Shown piece after piece: positions 34,375 to 47,400 of a DNA stretch of 64,000 bases. Positions within the stretch are counted from its first letter, which is position 1, and the number at the start of each line of letters is the position of its first letter. The notes below the pieces were generated by a model. The model had not been told where the DNA came from. It did no database searches and saw only the letters and a list, made by a program, of their open reading frames with translations. Source of the stretch: Haemaphysalis longicornis (lineage: Eukaryota > Arthropoda > Arachnida > Ixodida > Ixodidae); assembly GCA_013339765.2 (NCBI GenBank), contig CM023453.1:84758685-84822684 (forward strand), given 5' to 3'. The translations under genes and the position numbers were made by a program.

Positions 34375-34600
34375 ACCTAAAATTGGAGCAGCTTGCACTA
34401 GTGGTGCAGGGCTGGAGGAAAAGCAGAGCTGGCGGCTCCTGTCCCTTCGTCGGAGACGCGGCTGTTTCCCCTCACATTTATTTCCGAACTTGTCGCTGAA
34501 AGTTCTCCATGACTGGTAGGCACGAATCGTTTCGTCAGCCGGCTTTCACATCTCTCAAAAGTGGACCGCGCGAGCACGCGCTAGAACACGCGGCCAAGTC
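34375..34600 (+). repeat. Dispersed repeat D, copy 1
   Basis: Colinear with 54035-54260: shared AGCAGCTTGCACTA / CGCAGCTTGCACTA, GAGCTGGCGGC, CCCTTCGT, GAACTTG, AGTTC and CTTTCA then ATATC/ACATC and CCAAAGTAGACCGCG-like text. No coding content was identified. Confidence 0.65.
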
Positions 34601-34795
34601 CAAAGCCAACGCCTGCACTACGACCCCAAAGGAAATGCTGTGCGCCCAGAATGCAATGACTGTTCAATTCGCATACACGCCGGTTTCATAACCCGAGTGG
34701 CCCAGTTTCGATTCCGACCACAGGAGGCGTATGTTTTTTTCATTCCAATTGGCTGCACATGTTATTGTTCCCCGCCGCTGTTAACCCTGTATCCC

Positions 34796-34885
34796 TAGGT
34801 CATTTGGGGTGACCCAGTGGTTAGGTCACCGGTGTCATGGCGTAAAGGTCCCGGGTTCGATTCCTAACCACGTTTACTTTTATTG
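34796..34885 (+). repeat. tRNA-like SINE head
   Basis: GGGGTGACCCAGTGGTTAGG (box-A region) and GGGTTCGATTCC (box B) are spaced as in a tRNA. The acceptor stem does not close and no pol III terminator follows at tRNA distance, so I read it as a SINE. Confidence 0.5.
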
Positions 34886-35039
34886 AGGTGCGAACTCCCA
34901 ACACCAGCTTGCCGGCTCTTAGCCTCCTCGCCACTTCGAGGTTTTTTTGTTGCGACGGGCGGATACTGTCGGCCTAAACGTCGCCTCTGTAAAAGGTCGA
35001 AGCATGTTGGCTTGAAATGAATGATATCCGCGCAACCAT

Positions 35040-35610
35040 TAATAAATGAGATCTCCGAAGGCCTCAAAATGGGAAGCGCAAAGACGGTCATGGACAAGAA
35101 GTCATCGAAGGCTGGAAGAACCCGCTGGCTAAACGCCTCAGCGCTCTTGAGCAGTGCTTAAGCTCAAACAACGTGCAGATAAAAGGCGTGCCAATCTTTA
35201 AAGTTAAGAATTGGCTTGAGGTCGTGATAGGTACCGGGCACACAGCAAGACTTTCCGTCTTGGCGGCAGACACTGACATCGTCCAGCACTGCCCTGCCGA
35301 GGAAGAAATGAAAGAAATGCCGCACAGAATCGTTCTACTCTGCACCAGAGTCAAGAGGGTCAAATTCTACAGTAAAGCAAGAAAGGGACGTGTAAGCAAT
35401 GCTAACATCGGAATTTATTCGCGTAGCGATGAGCGTATCTTTATCAACGTTCACCTCACGCAAGACAAAAAAAAAGACGCGCTATTGTTTGTTCAGGCTC
35501 TGTCGCTAAAAAAGAAAGCAGCTAGAAATACCACCGAACTGATAATATTGTTATCAAGGCGAAAGCATACGATAGTAAAGTGCCTCGATTATCTGACGCG
35601 GATGACCTGA
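35040..35610 (+). mobile_element. LINE ORF1 remnant (FP25K-like / L1-type RNA-binding)
   Basis: The + strand codes NNVQIKGVP, then (with changes) IVLLCTRVKRVKFYSKARK, then IFINVHLT and ALSLKK. This order matches the ORF1 proteins of tick LINEs whose C-terminal half is often labelled as baculovirus FP-like. A short coiled-coil-like lead (LAKRLSALEQCLSSNN) precedes it in another frame. The corresponding block in the 59-61 kb LINE is VCHRVRTKNPGYANTVVQF. It ends in the + frame at 35608. Confidence 0.65.
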
Positions 35611-36252
35611 GTGCCGTCTCGAATGTACAACCGGTTGTTCAGAACAGTTGCTCGTTCCATTGTGGCCTTATCTTTGGCAGAAGGGGGAAAATATGGCCGC
35701 GTATCTGCTCGTTTCTCTGCAAATGACGTCGCAAGACGATAGTCTTCTGCAGCCATTGCCGTTAACAGTCATGAACAAATGAAATGCGAACGGGGGAATA
35801 TGATCCCCAACACGTAAAATTGACAAATACTGTTCGTTGAGGTCTAATTATGGCGCGCTATTGGTATATTAGGAAGCCACATTTCTAACTTCGTTTTTGT
35901 AACTAAGCCACGTGAAAGTTTGCCTTGCATGGGCAGATATCATGCCATTTGTATGTTCAGATTCATATTTTTGTGTTAGCGTTTCATTTGTTCAGGACTG
36001 TATCTGCCTTCCCTCACTCCTCCGTCCCCCCCTACCCTCCCCCCTCATGCTCGTCGCGTCCTGCCTCGCCCCTGCCTTGATTACCGCGGTTGAGGTTTGC
36101 TCAATTAAATTTGATTTTCTAGCGTCTGGCACTGCTCGCGCCCGATCGGTTGGGACGTTTGGTTATTGTTGTGTGTGGTGTGCCACCCAGAGGTATAGGC
36201 AAGAGTGCTGAGCCACTTTATTCCTGGGTTAAAACATTGTTTGTAAGATACC
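35611..36252. other. No recognisable gene
   Basis: No exon or repeat with a partner in the window. Confidence 0.4.
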
Positions 36253-36532
36253 TTTTTTTCTAGCGTGCGCTGCACTGGCCGAGGTTGAGCAGTTTCGCGT
36301 AGCTCCTGGAGAGCCGTGCTGCGCATGCGCGAGGAGCATTGTCGTCTCACGGCGCACAGCTGGCGCGCCGGAGCCGGTGCCGCCGCTATTCGAATGGATT
36401 GGATTGGCAATCGTGTTAGCAGCAGAAAGCATGGTAATCAGCTAATCCTGGACAACCAGGAAACCTAAAATAACCAGATGAACCTTAGCTCACGCTACGT
36501 ATATCTTGGCATAGCCAAGCTAAACCACTGCT
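36253..36532 (-). repeat. CCAAT-array repeat, copy 3 (reversed, monomeric)
   Basis: Read on the minus strand: head with ACGTAGCGTGAGCTAAGGTT, a very short CCAAT array (two to three units), one core with TGCGCATGCGCA-like site and hairpin GGCTC-TCCAG-GAGCT, then AACCTCGGCCAGTGCAGCG. Only one array-core unit is present, against two in the other copies. Confidence 0.8.
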
Positions 36533-37375
36533 AGTTTCATTTTTTGCCGCAGAAATTACGCCCAAGTCTATATTTAACTTAAATGACACTGTTAGCATAG
36601 CTATGTATTTGTTATGCCTCAAATATGGGTCATATTTTATGTTTGCTGAATAGTATTGACAGGCATAATGGGTGGTATCTGATTTGTAGATTGGAAAGGT
36701 TTCGCTATATAAGCTTATTGTAGAGGAATTTTTTTTTACTTTTGGTCGTACAGCAGAATCCGGAGACCGACCGAAATTCCCGATTTCACTTATCCCAAGA
36801 CAGACTATCTCGTATAAAAATATTTTCAACAATCACCCATGTTATTGCTCATACTTTCTAACACGTGTGAGCTTAGGAGTCGCTATGGCGACTTTCCCTC
36901 CTCTCCATATTCCAAACCGCATTTTCCGTAATGTTCCTTTAATCGACGTGGTGGCCAACAGGTGAAAGGGCTTGCGCGCTTTTCCACGCTCCGTATCTGC
37001 ATATTCCCACTATGACACGAATAGTTATAGGGTATTTTTTATCTGATTGGCCTGCATTGTCATTAAAACGATTGAATGATAGACCTGCATGCTGCGCCTG
37101 CGCCCTCCAAGAAGAGCCTCGCTCAGAAACAAAAGTCCGCATGTGCAGGGTGTTCATCAACATTCATGAAATGCACTTTACTGGTTCTACTACTTCAACC
37201 CGCTGGTCAATGCTTAACTTTTATTTCACATGTTGAGTTTCCTTGTAGCTGCAAATTCGTTGTTGGCGTTCTTTCATATGCGGACATAACTAGTTTCTTT
37301 TTTGTTCGTACGGGGGTGCTGCGTCTTGAATTTCCTTAGAAGTAGTAGAACAAAATCAGTCAGTTTTCTAAGCGC
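36533..37375. other. No recognisable gene
   Basis: AT-rich, no supported feature. Confidence 0.4.
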
Positions 37376-37379
37376 AGTA

Positions 37380-37445
37380 CGTAGTGTATCCGGCTGGGAT
37401 TAACTTAGTCCTGGGTTCGAATTCAGCTAGGAGGTGTTGGCGTGT
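37380..37445 (+). repeat. tRNA-like SINE, second family, copy 1
   Basis: TAGTGTATCCGGCT, then CTGGGTTCGAATTCAGCTAG and GGTGTTGGCGTGTATT. The same order occurs at 39276-39355 with TAGTGTATCCGGCTAAGAAT and GGGGGTGTTCTTGTATT. Confidence 0.6.
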
Positions 37446-38172
37446 ATTCGTCTAGGGCGATTGCAAATTTTTTGTGTTTTCAGGACGTCGCGAACCAACA
37501 TGTTCGTTTTTCGCTGGTTAAGGAATATATATATGCACATGCTTGATAATGTTTATGATTATAAATGGATTGCGTCAAATAAATGTGGCTTAAGCAACGA
37601 AAATACGTCTTGGTGACAAAACGCGGCAAACACAAAAACAGTTCCCTGAAAACTCGCCAATTGAATACTTGTAGGGGATTTGGAATGTCAGCTACCGAAA
37701 GTCTTAAAAGCCAGTTGTCCTGGATGTTTGGGGTAGTACATTTAGTGTATTTAGTCTGTAATCAGTCAATAACAAACGATCAATGAGTAGCAGCCGTTTG
37801 AGACAACAGGGTTGCAAAAAACGGGTGAGATAAACAAAAGTGCACATGTACCTCTTTTCGTATTTAGGCAAGGTTAAATAACTCCTCAATGCAGCACTGT
37901 ACCAGTTACAAATTTTGCGATTGAAGGGTAAGACCTGCTCTAAAACACTAAAAAAACTCCGTGCAATGCCCTACCTCAGGCGAGTTAAAGGAGGACAGCG
38001 TACTGCAACGTACATACAATGCCATTTTGATTGATCATCCCTTTTTTTTCTTCGGCCGACGCCTACTAAACGCCAGAAACAACCCCTGCAGTGTTTTGAT
38101 GGCACATAAAATCACAATAAGTAACGCCAATTTTTACAGAAAATGCAATTAACTTCCCGTGCAATACTTCGC
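37446..38172. other. Upstream region of the GGT gene
   Basis: No exon recognised. An AG acceptor-like site (ACTTCGCAG) ends at 38174 and could open the 5' UTR exon that carries the GGT start codon, in which case the promoter and a first untranslated exon lie further left. I see no clear TATA box close to the start codon. Confidence 0.35.
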
Positions 38173-38296
38173 AGGCCCAGCTGTGCACCTGCTGTGCTTC
38201 GCCCGTAGACTGCGGCTCCCCTGCTGCCTTTTCTGACACGACCTGCCGCACGTGGGGTTCACAGGCGGTGCAGTTGCCTGCTGAACTTCGACAAAC

Positions 38297-38463
38297 ATGG
38301 CCCGCCCAGCAGTGCTGCTGCTTGCGGCCGCTTTTGTTGCCCTTACCGGAACTCGTGCTGAAGGGGACGAGAGCTGCGGCATCGAGTACGGACCTTCTAG
38401 GCTGGGAAATTTCTCACACTGGGCCGTGTCAACGCCGGCCAGGCAATGCGCCCCAGTTGCCAG
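38297..38463 (+). CDS. GGT: GGT exon 1: signal peptide and N-terminus
   Basis: The start ATG sits in a good context (AACATGG). MARPAVLLLAAAFVALTGTR then A forms an n-region with Arg, a hydrophobic core and a small-residue cleavage site. The exon goes on to QCAPVA and ends on two bases of a Ser codon before GTGGGT. An N-glycosylation sequon NFS is present. Confidence 0.88.
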
Positions 38464-41400
38464 GTGGGTGGTAAGCGTTGCATGCTTGGGGTGCTTTGAG
38501 AACGTGCGCCGCAGTTAGGTGTAAAAGTGCTTTCGTGAATGATAACAGCTATAAAGCTTGTTCAATTCCCTATAAGACTAGAAGAGGGTCCTTAGATTTC
38601 GTTATTACAAAGCGTAGTACATATTATGCAAAATCACATCATTAGAGTATGTTTTATTAAATTTATGGCGCCTTGTTTAGGTGGATAAAGACCGGAAGAT
38701 GCATAATGTGTTCATTAATGTTCAGCAATGCGGGAGATAAGCTTATGTCCTTAGCCGATCCACGGGGCTCCTCAGTAGCTCTAAGCGGTTAAACTTTGAG
38801 GTTTTATATAGTCCCCAGTTCTATTCAGCCTAATTAGATCGTCTGAAAATTACGTACACCATGGCTTCGTGCTGTGTGTAACTAGTAACACGCGCGCATT
38901 AGTAAGTTTGATGGAGAACTCGGAAATAGCCTTGTACACACCACCTGAAGACAAGGGTGCCCTGATGTAGCCCACGTAAGCTCTCCCTTTGACGAACACC
39001 ACACGCCAGTTGCTCGCTTCTGCCACCTTCATCATCAGAGGCGCCACAGCTGGTCAAAGCGTGCAAGGGTCGAGCCTCGTGTAAAATTATTAATCCACTG
39101 TAAAAGCCTTGTTTGCATGGGTTTCGGATCCTTCCTTGTTTAGATGCGCAGTGTGGATGCGGTGCTATAGGAGCTCTGGCAAGTAATTTCCGGTGTATTG
39201 AAGCTAAGTGACGTAGTTTACACAATTATAATAAAGACCCAGGACAGTTTTCTCTCGTGGACACTTACTCCTTGTAGCTCAGCCTGTAGTGTATCCGGCT
39301 AAGAATGGCTTGGTGGCGGATTAGAATTTGGCAGGGGGTGTTCTTGTATTTGCTTTTTATTAAGCGTGCGCCGAGTAAATGTGTCCCACGCTCGACCTGT
39401 GACGATCGTATATGCATGTTTTGTTATTCAAATGGCAAACGAACACATTGCGGGACCATGCTCTAAAACGCTTAGACGTTATTATTGACGCAAACACGCC
39501 TCATTCATTCATTCAGCGTACGCTCTCGTCATCACCGGGCTCTCGTGACGATTTCCAGCACAGCCAGGCTATTGCGTCATGATCGATTGCTATATTTAGG
39601 TTCTCATTAGCCGCGAATGCTCGATAATAAGTTCGAATCCCTTTTTGGAGCACCCGCACTGGAGCAGGAAAGGGGGTGGGATCGAGAGTCGCAGACGGGT
39701 GAAAATCAAGGGCGATGGTTCATGCTGTGTCCGCGCATGCGCTGTCCGCTGCTTCACTGGCGACAGGCGCCCGCCTCATATACAAGCTATTTGACTAATT
39801 ACGACAAAAATGAAAGTCGTTTTCTGTAAGGCTCAGCGTCACAAAGAAGGCACGGGTCGTCATAGGACGCTTGGGGAGTACGCTATATCTAGAGACGAGC
39901 ATTTAAGGTAACAGTGTATTGCGCTTCGCAATTGGGGCAGTCCGTGTGTGCCGTTGCTTGAGTTTGTCGCACGCGATTAATGATCTGTGTATTCAGACAA
40001 CGCGTTCCTTCTCCCCGTGCAATTTTACAGGGCGCCGTTCTTTTTCTAAACTAAAAAAAAAAACCCGGCCTCGCAAACTGTCATATTGTAGGACTTTTAG
40101 ATGCGCAGCGTGCCTTCGCAAACCCCGACAGGTTTTTTGTCAGTCCTGACCTAGTTTTTCTGAAGCCAACTTTATCTGAAGCTCATCATAGCGTTCGATT
40201 GCAGCAACAGCAGTGCGGATGAACGAGAGAAGTTTTAGGCTACCTTGCTGCTGAGCTGCTAGAATCAGACGGCTAGCCTGTGCGAACAATTTTTCCAATA
40301 TGGTTTGGCAATACTAAGTAAACGTAAATTATAGCAAAAGGATGGCGCAGACTTGACGTGAGCACCTATCAGCTATATACGCATGCCGGTTACGAGGCGA
40401 AGGTTTCTATGCCTCACTGATGACGTCGAAAAGCGGGAACGCTTTCCAGGAAAACCAAGTTTGCACAATTGGTTTCAAAAAAGGGTAATGATAAGCAGAT
40501 GCACCTCAAGCGCCTTAATAAAAAATCGCTTCCAGTGGTCAGTCTAACCTAGGTGCCTCGTGTTATAGAGCCGACGTCTGTCCGATTGCGCAATTTCGAC
40601 ACGGTTGAAGCAGTTCGGAATTTGTACGTCTGACTTCGACTCGGGTTTCATGAAAAAACAAGCTTCGCTTTTTAACAGTTGTTCTTAAAAGTGAGCTTTG
40701 GTACGTTTTATTTAAAAAAGGTCCCGAATAGCTTGTGAAATGAACACCCACCGAATGTGTCGTCTTCTAGTTCGGCGCCCCTAACATCGGGGGTCCAGAT
40801 GCCATTCAAGCTTTCACGGGCACAGTTCGACACCGAGCGTAACGTTTGTAGTTTCTGAAAGCACACTTTGACAATCGAACAAACAGTATACGTCGAGAAA
40901 CTCCCTAACGTGAGGCGTGCTGGAAAGAGTGCGACAACTGTAGGAGCATAGTTTCAGATAGCTGCCTACTCAATAAAGACGATGTAATGAGATGGCTGCT
41001 TTGAAGCCTTGAAAATATGAAGTACAACTTGCGCAGGGAAGTCGTAACTCTCATGCTGACAGTGCACTCTAAAGCGTATCGCATTACGGCTTGCTGCTAT
41101 ACATGATCCATGCACGGAAGAGCTCGTAAAGGTTGCGACGTTAATAATTCCGTTAATCGCAGTTTTAAAGACCGGTTTCATTTTGTCGTGAGCACCGGCA
41201 CGCTGTGTACTCGCTCGCACAGGGCACTTGGTGTAGGCAGGATGGCAGCAATAGACTACTGCCAGACATACCATGTGGACTCGCTTTATTTGAATAAGGA
41301 TAGATTAACGGTTACTGACAACGTGCGATCCTTGCACGATTGAGAAAATACGTGCTTCGCTACGGTACTCTACCCCTCGGGGACGCAGGTTTCTACTGTC

Positions 41401-44400
41401 CTCTTTTTTTGGAATACACGCCGTTTGTTTCCAAGGCGTACTAGTCAACGGCAAGAACCTGTTTTTAACATTACGCGTTGCCTTCTAAGCAGACAGGTTT
41501 TGCAGAATATCGCCAAAATTCTCCCGTTTAATGCCGGCTTGAGGTCTCAAAGCTGTTATTACCGCTTATGAGCCTAAATTGTTACCACCCTTGTGAATAT
41601 TTTTTTCATTAAAGTATTGTGCCACCTTTCCTTATTTATTCTTAGCATTCGTCCTCGTGACGATTTTGAAATATTTCTCTACGTGTCTCAGCAACATCTA
41701 TTCGAAGGGAGGCAACATAGCCGACGCAGCCGTGGCCACTCTGCTGTGTATGGGTGTCGTCCTGCCCAAGGCGATGGGAATCGGCGGTGGATTCGTGGCA
41801 ACCTTCTACTCGAGGTGTGTAGCCTCCATTGCAAGATCTATGAGCATCTAGTTCCACCTAGTGTGTCAGAGTAATGCGGCTAACGCCATAAATGCATGCA
41901 TACGGCATAAGACGACGACCACGACAGCGATCAATTTTTACGTGCAAGACTGAGCTGCCCAGTGAGCTATTTACTTTGCTCTAGCAACATGCGGTAAAGG
42001 GTAATGCTGAAAAAAATCTGCGAAGTATTTGGGCTCCCGCGTGAAGGGATTTGCCAGCGAAGCTGATACCTACGTGAGAAAGCCGCAGCGCAACAGGCGG
42101 GACGGGACGAGAATTACGCAAACGCTTACTCTTATCCTTCCATTCTACCTGTAGCGCTGCCGCTTTCCTTCTAAGTTGTGTACCAACCAGCCCAAGTTTC
42201 AACCAACGCCATTTGTATAACATAGCCCGACGCGCCAGCCGCTTTCCAATTGGAGCCATAGGGACGCCTGGGGCATGTTCGTCGGCGGGCGCCACCCCAC
42301 GGATCAGCGAAAAACGTAGGTGTCCTAGGGCCACAAAACTTCGAGGTGCAGGGGTGCCACATTGCGAGGGCTGTACAAACCCTGTAAATCGCTTAGCATA
42401 GTTTTTGGGAAGCGGCGCTGTCCGGCGGGCAGTGCTAGCGGAAAGGCTAGTGAGCGAGCGAGGGCAAGACAGGGCTAAAAGAAAGCGGCTGTTGGCCATT
42501 TTCAGCTGACGCGATAGGAAATGTTATACAGGTGGTTTTGTTTCAACTGTTGTAAGACTTACAGGCTACCCATGTTGAACACCTCGTCTGTCTTCAGCGT
42601 TTGTACCCATGACGCGCTGATTGAGTGAGTCGGTGGGGAGTGATACTTCTAAACTTTCTGTCACTGCTTTTGTCAGCCAAGTATGCGGCCAGTTCTGGAC
42701 ACGGAAGCCCTTCCCCTCTGCTTCATAGGCCGTCTCTCCACTTAAACGTTAACGGCCGTCAATTAAGAAAAATCGATCTCTCTTCTTATTACGTTTCATT
42801 GTTATTAAAAAAGGCCAGCGACAAGCGATGTAGAGTTCGTAATTCCTTTTTGTGGTTGCAGATTCATGTGCCGCGGTTCTACTACAATTAAACGCATGCC
42901 GCCATCAACAGCATCCTCATTAATCCTAACCATAAAGAGGAACTCTTAAATCATCTTTTACGTCGCAGGAAAGAAGGGCAGGCCCTCTCACTCATTTCCC
43001 GCGAAGTGGCCCCGACGGCGGCAAGAAGAGACATGTTTGTCGGGAACGCCACCCTCAGCCTCAAAGGTGAGTCGCCGCTCCTTTACGACTTAAATTTTTC
43101 AACGGTGCTAAAATATCCAGTTTAATATGCCTGAACACCTGTAGGAGCCGTTGCAGCTGTAGCCGCAGACATTTCGAAGCACGCAGACAATGTGTATGGT
43201 GTAAATAGAACAAGTTATGTTAGTATTCAGATATAGTCGACACTTCTTCTAATTGTCTGGAGGAATTTCGAGAATAATTTTTCGAACTTTTCTCAAAGTA
43301 GCTCATTTATTCACGTGGTGTCTACAAACCAAGCTCAGTGAAAAGCCGGACACACGTGAAAAACAACGCGACTTAATTACGCGTCGGCCAATGCACGGGG
43401 CTTTGACCGCGCAAGGGCTGCGTTCTCGACTAGCTGAACTCAGTGAATCTTGGTCGGAAGCGTTTTTTGATTTTCTCTCAGTTGTATCGCGTATTTCTGG
43501 CTGACAAAATGGGTGCGGGAATTCGTCTTTTCGATGGTGAATCTTATTTGACGGCACAAGTCAGTATACCTGCTTTTGTCTCTCCATCAATTCATATTCG
43601 TTCCTTGCGTTGAAAAGTAACGAATATGACAATGTACCTCCCAAATGCTCTTCCACAAAAATAACGCGTTCGTAAGGCCTTAACGCCATGCTCTCTGTGG
43701 GGTTGGCTGAAACATCACAATGAATTTAAACCTTTGACAGTAAAGGTTACGTTAAACGTTACAAACGTTGTTTGGACGTTATGTCACGTGGGAGGAAGAC
43801 GCTGTTGATCCTCGTAGCGCATAACATGGGTAAATATGTCACGCGGCTTCGTCGCTGTGAATTCTTCCTTAATTCGCAGAATCTGCAGTTTCGCACGAGG
43901 TGCGGTTGAAAACTCCCTACTAGCGCAGGAAATTCCTCGTTTGTACTGCTTATAACTCAGAGATATGTGAGCATAAAAATATGAAGCTTTTTTTTTTTTT
44001 TGCGAGTAACATCAAAATCTTGGTTATTGGCTAAATGTCAGAATACCACAAGAGTGCATATTACAAACGAAAAAGACACAGGTCAGGAACGAAGCCGAAG
44101 ACCAAGACTAAGAAACAAGCCCTGGTAATATGTATCCCAAATAACACAAACTAGCCCAACTTCCGTCTTTAAATGTACCACAAGAAGCCAATATCTGTCT
44201 CTTCATTGCCAATACTAATAGATGTGTCGCTAGTATTTGTAATAGAGCCAAATACGGGCTCTCCACACCAGCATATGACCAGTCGGTAAATGGCTCTGCA
44301 TATAATGCTAGAGCCAAAAATCAACTTCCACCAAGCTGCATTCGCACTAGATACCTCAAAACGCATTATAAGAAACGTCCGAATCATAGTCGAACCAAAA

Positions 44401-47400
44401 GAGCATCTATAGCAACGCCTTCAGTGAATCTTGCCGCACGTTCGCAGGCTTTTAGGTTTCAAGACAACCGAGCAAATTTCTTGCCAAATAAAAAAACACA
44501 ACGCAAAAGATTAGGATCACCAATGTCCTGGCATCGATCAACCCTTTTGTATAGTTTCAAAATATACCAAATTAAAAATGTCGAGTTTAATTATTGAAAA
44601 CCTTGCCACACTTTTCTGAAGTCCGGAAGCTTTTGTCCGAACAATTTAGGTAATTTCGAAGTACGCTATAAAAACCACACGAAGACGCCACTTTATATAC
44701 TAAAAGGTAGGTTTAAACTCAGCCTAGAATTGATCATTACTGACCACAAGCTTGTCAGCAGAGGTTGTGGTCAAAGACTTCCAACCTACCTTATTGAACG
44801 CGTCCCATGGGACCCTTTTGGTCCCATCTAAATGCACCCTCACACCATCAGATCGAGGTCTTTTTGAGGTTGAAGTCGATGTCATGATGTTGACCATGTA
44901 TGTTCACGGCGCACACAGGGACGGCGTACGTCGTTTAGAAGAGAAGGATGTTCGTATCCTTCAAATAATTAATCACTGTTCAATAGAGGGTGCGTAACGA
45001 AGCCCCACTACAGTGACTAGTGCATGCCAAAAAGTCACGTTTAGACAAACGCTTTACTGGTCACCGTCCTCGGTCGGTAAAGAGCTGCAATTAGTAGATA
45101 TTGTTGACATCGAGTATCTACACACTTTTCAAACATTTTCTTTTTCACGCTCTTCTCGTTCTTCGTCTCCAAAAGATGCTGTCATCGTTACCTTTTCGTT
45201 CATTACTTGTACAGGTGGACTCGCCATTGCTGTACCCGGAGAAGTGCGCGGCTATGCGGAGATCCACAGGCGCCTGAAAGGCAGGCTTCCTTGGCACGCC
45301 CTATTCCAAGACGCCATACGCCTGGCACGCGACTGGCTTCCCTGTCAGTAAACTGATCGCCTACAGCCTCTGCTACGAGGCACGTGACCTGTTCAGCTGT
45401 CCAGACGGGCCGTGCGATCCCACATGGTGCGGAACGAACCTTACCAAAGATTTTATACACTGTATAGTTTTCTTCTACTTCAGTGTCTTTAAGAGCGGAG
45501 CCTGTTGCAGGCAGAACCCGCTTTTCGTAGGACTGCTGAAGGTTGTGTCACTCAGGGGTGGGAGCAGGTACCGAGACCCGCCGGCGGTCTCCTCAGAAAC
45601 CGGCGCCCAGATCCACCGATCAGTGGTCTCGCAGGGTTCGTGTTCACGCAGTGTTCTCACAGGGTAGCCCTCTGTTATAGCCAGTGGTTATTGCCCAGGT
45701 TGCCAAATTCTCGACCGTTTTTCTTTTTTTTTCTGCAAATAGCAGCGACGCACCTCGAGGACTCTCGACTGACCACTTCAGTCATAGCAGGGTGGCTGAA
45801 GTCACCTTACCATATCTCATGACGACTTAAACCACACTTCAGTAGTATACGGGCTCGCTGTTTACGTACATAAAGGCAGCCTCCATACTGACCAGCTTGG
45901 AGGCCCTGAGAGCCACTCGGGAATGAACGCCTTGGTCTGGTTCAGCGAAACGTAGCCCATCACAGCGACAGTTCAACACGCCTAATGTCGTGTACAAATG
46001 ACAATTGGCGGCGACAGAGCACTGTCCAAGCTTACACATTTTGTGCCTTTGAACACCAGTGTAATAATGAAAATTGGCTGAGCCTGTACGTAGCACCCAA
46101 CGTACCTCGTACGCACTGCTCTACTCCAGCGGCAGACTCGCCGAGAGAAGTATTTGCTGACAGTGACTCCATCATAGGGGTTCCCTTAAACTCATTATTT
46201 TCTAGTAGCCTCAGAAAACAAAGAAGCTTGACCCAAGAAAAAAGATTCGTTAGTCTTTCGTAACTTTGAAACAAGAGATTAATGACCATCTGCTCTGCCC
46301 CTTTGGCGCTGTTCGTACCACAGGGAACCCTTTTGGAACCGGAAGGCGAAGCGACCCTTGATAGCCGGAGAGCGGCTTGTGCAGAAGGACCTGGCAAAAA
46401 CGTTGGCGGAGATCGCAAAGCATGGCCCAAACTACTTCTACGAAGGCAAGCTTGCCGAGCAGATGGTGCAGGAGATCGCCAAACACGGTAAGACCCGAGC
46501 CTGCCTGCTTGCCTGAAGAGTCTCCTCTTTCCTCAGACAACGTGAGAAACCAAGTTGGTTCTAGGAATTCTGCTTATAATTGTTCTCCGGAGTGATACAG
46601 GGAGAGGAAAAGAGATGAATTATCAAATTAACCTGAAAGCTCAGCGGGGTGAATTCTGTGGACTTCTTATGCACGATGGCGATGAATATTACTGATGCAC
46701 ACGATGTGCATCCACACTAGCACACATCTACACATTAGGACAGAAATTTAGGGGATTCAATAGGAACCGATACGATGTTGTTTAGTAGTATGTTATTCGC
46801 AGCAGCACGCATAAAGAAGCATTAAAATACGCGATGACGAAAGACTGCGTTTTTTAAAATTATGCGATCAACGGCACAGCTGTGGGAAAAATGCAGCAAA
46901 ATTACCTTTAACCGCAACGTACACGGACATGCAAGGAAGTGCACTGGGACAAGAAAAGCGAGAATATTAACAATGTCTGTCCTTTAGTTACGAAGGCGTC
47001 TCGACGCGCACAGTGTAACGTAATTATTCGCGAGGAAAAAAGTGGCCAGTGGTTACTGATAACTCGTCCAGTTTCACTCCCCCGAGGATATGAACGATTT
47101 GTCGCATGCGACGTGGGACTCCGGATCACCAAATAAGCCAAGAAACTAGTATTACGGCGAAACCCTTAGATCTGCTTCAAGCATGCGGGTTGTGACGTAG
47201 AGAGAATATAGAGGTATAGAAAGTTTGAGCGCGAGATGGGTAGTGCGCGCCGGGCAGAGATGCAGAATGGCCGGAGGAGGGTTCTTCGAAAGGCCGACAG
47301 AGCCTTTCGAAGAAAAGCCGCGCCGTAGGAAAAAGGAAAAAGCCGCGCCGTAGGATGGTAGACCGCTAACGACGGACGAACAGGACGCTCCCAGCTATGG

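Noticed and set aside
41981..42499. 172-residue minus-strand open frame in GGT intron 2
   Set aside because: It starts and ends without splice or promoter support, antisense to GGT, and matches nothing I know. Probably a non-coding repeat.
44108..44387. Two overlapping hydrophobic minus frames in GGT intron 3
   Set aside because: AT-rich antisense sequence with no splice sites or recognisable domain.
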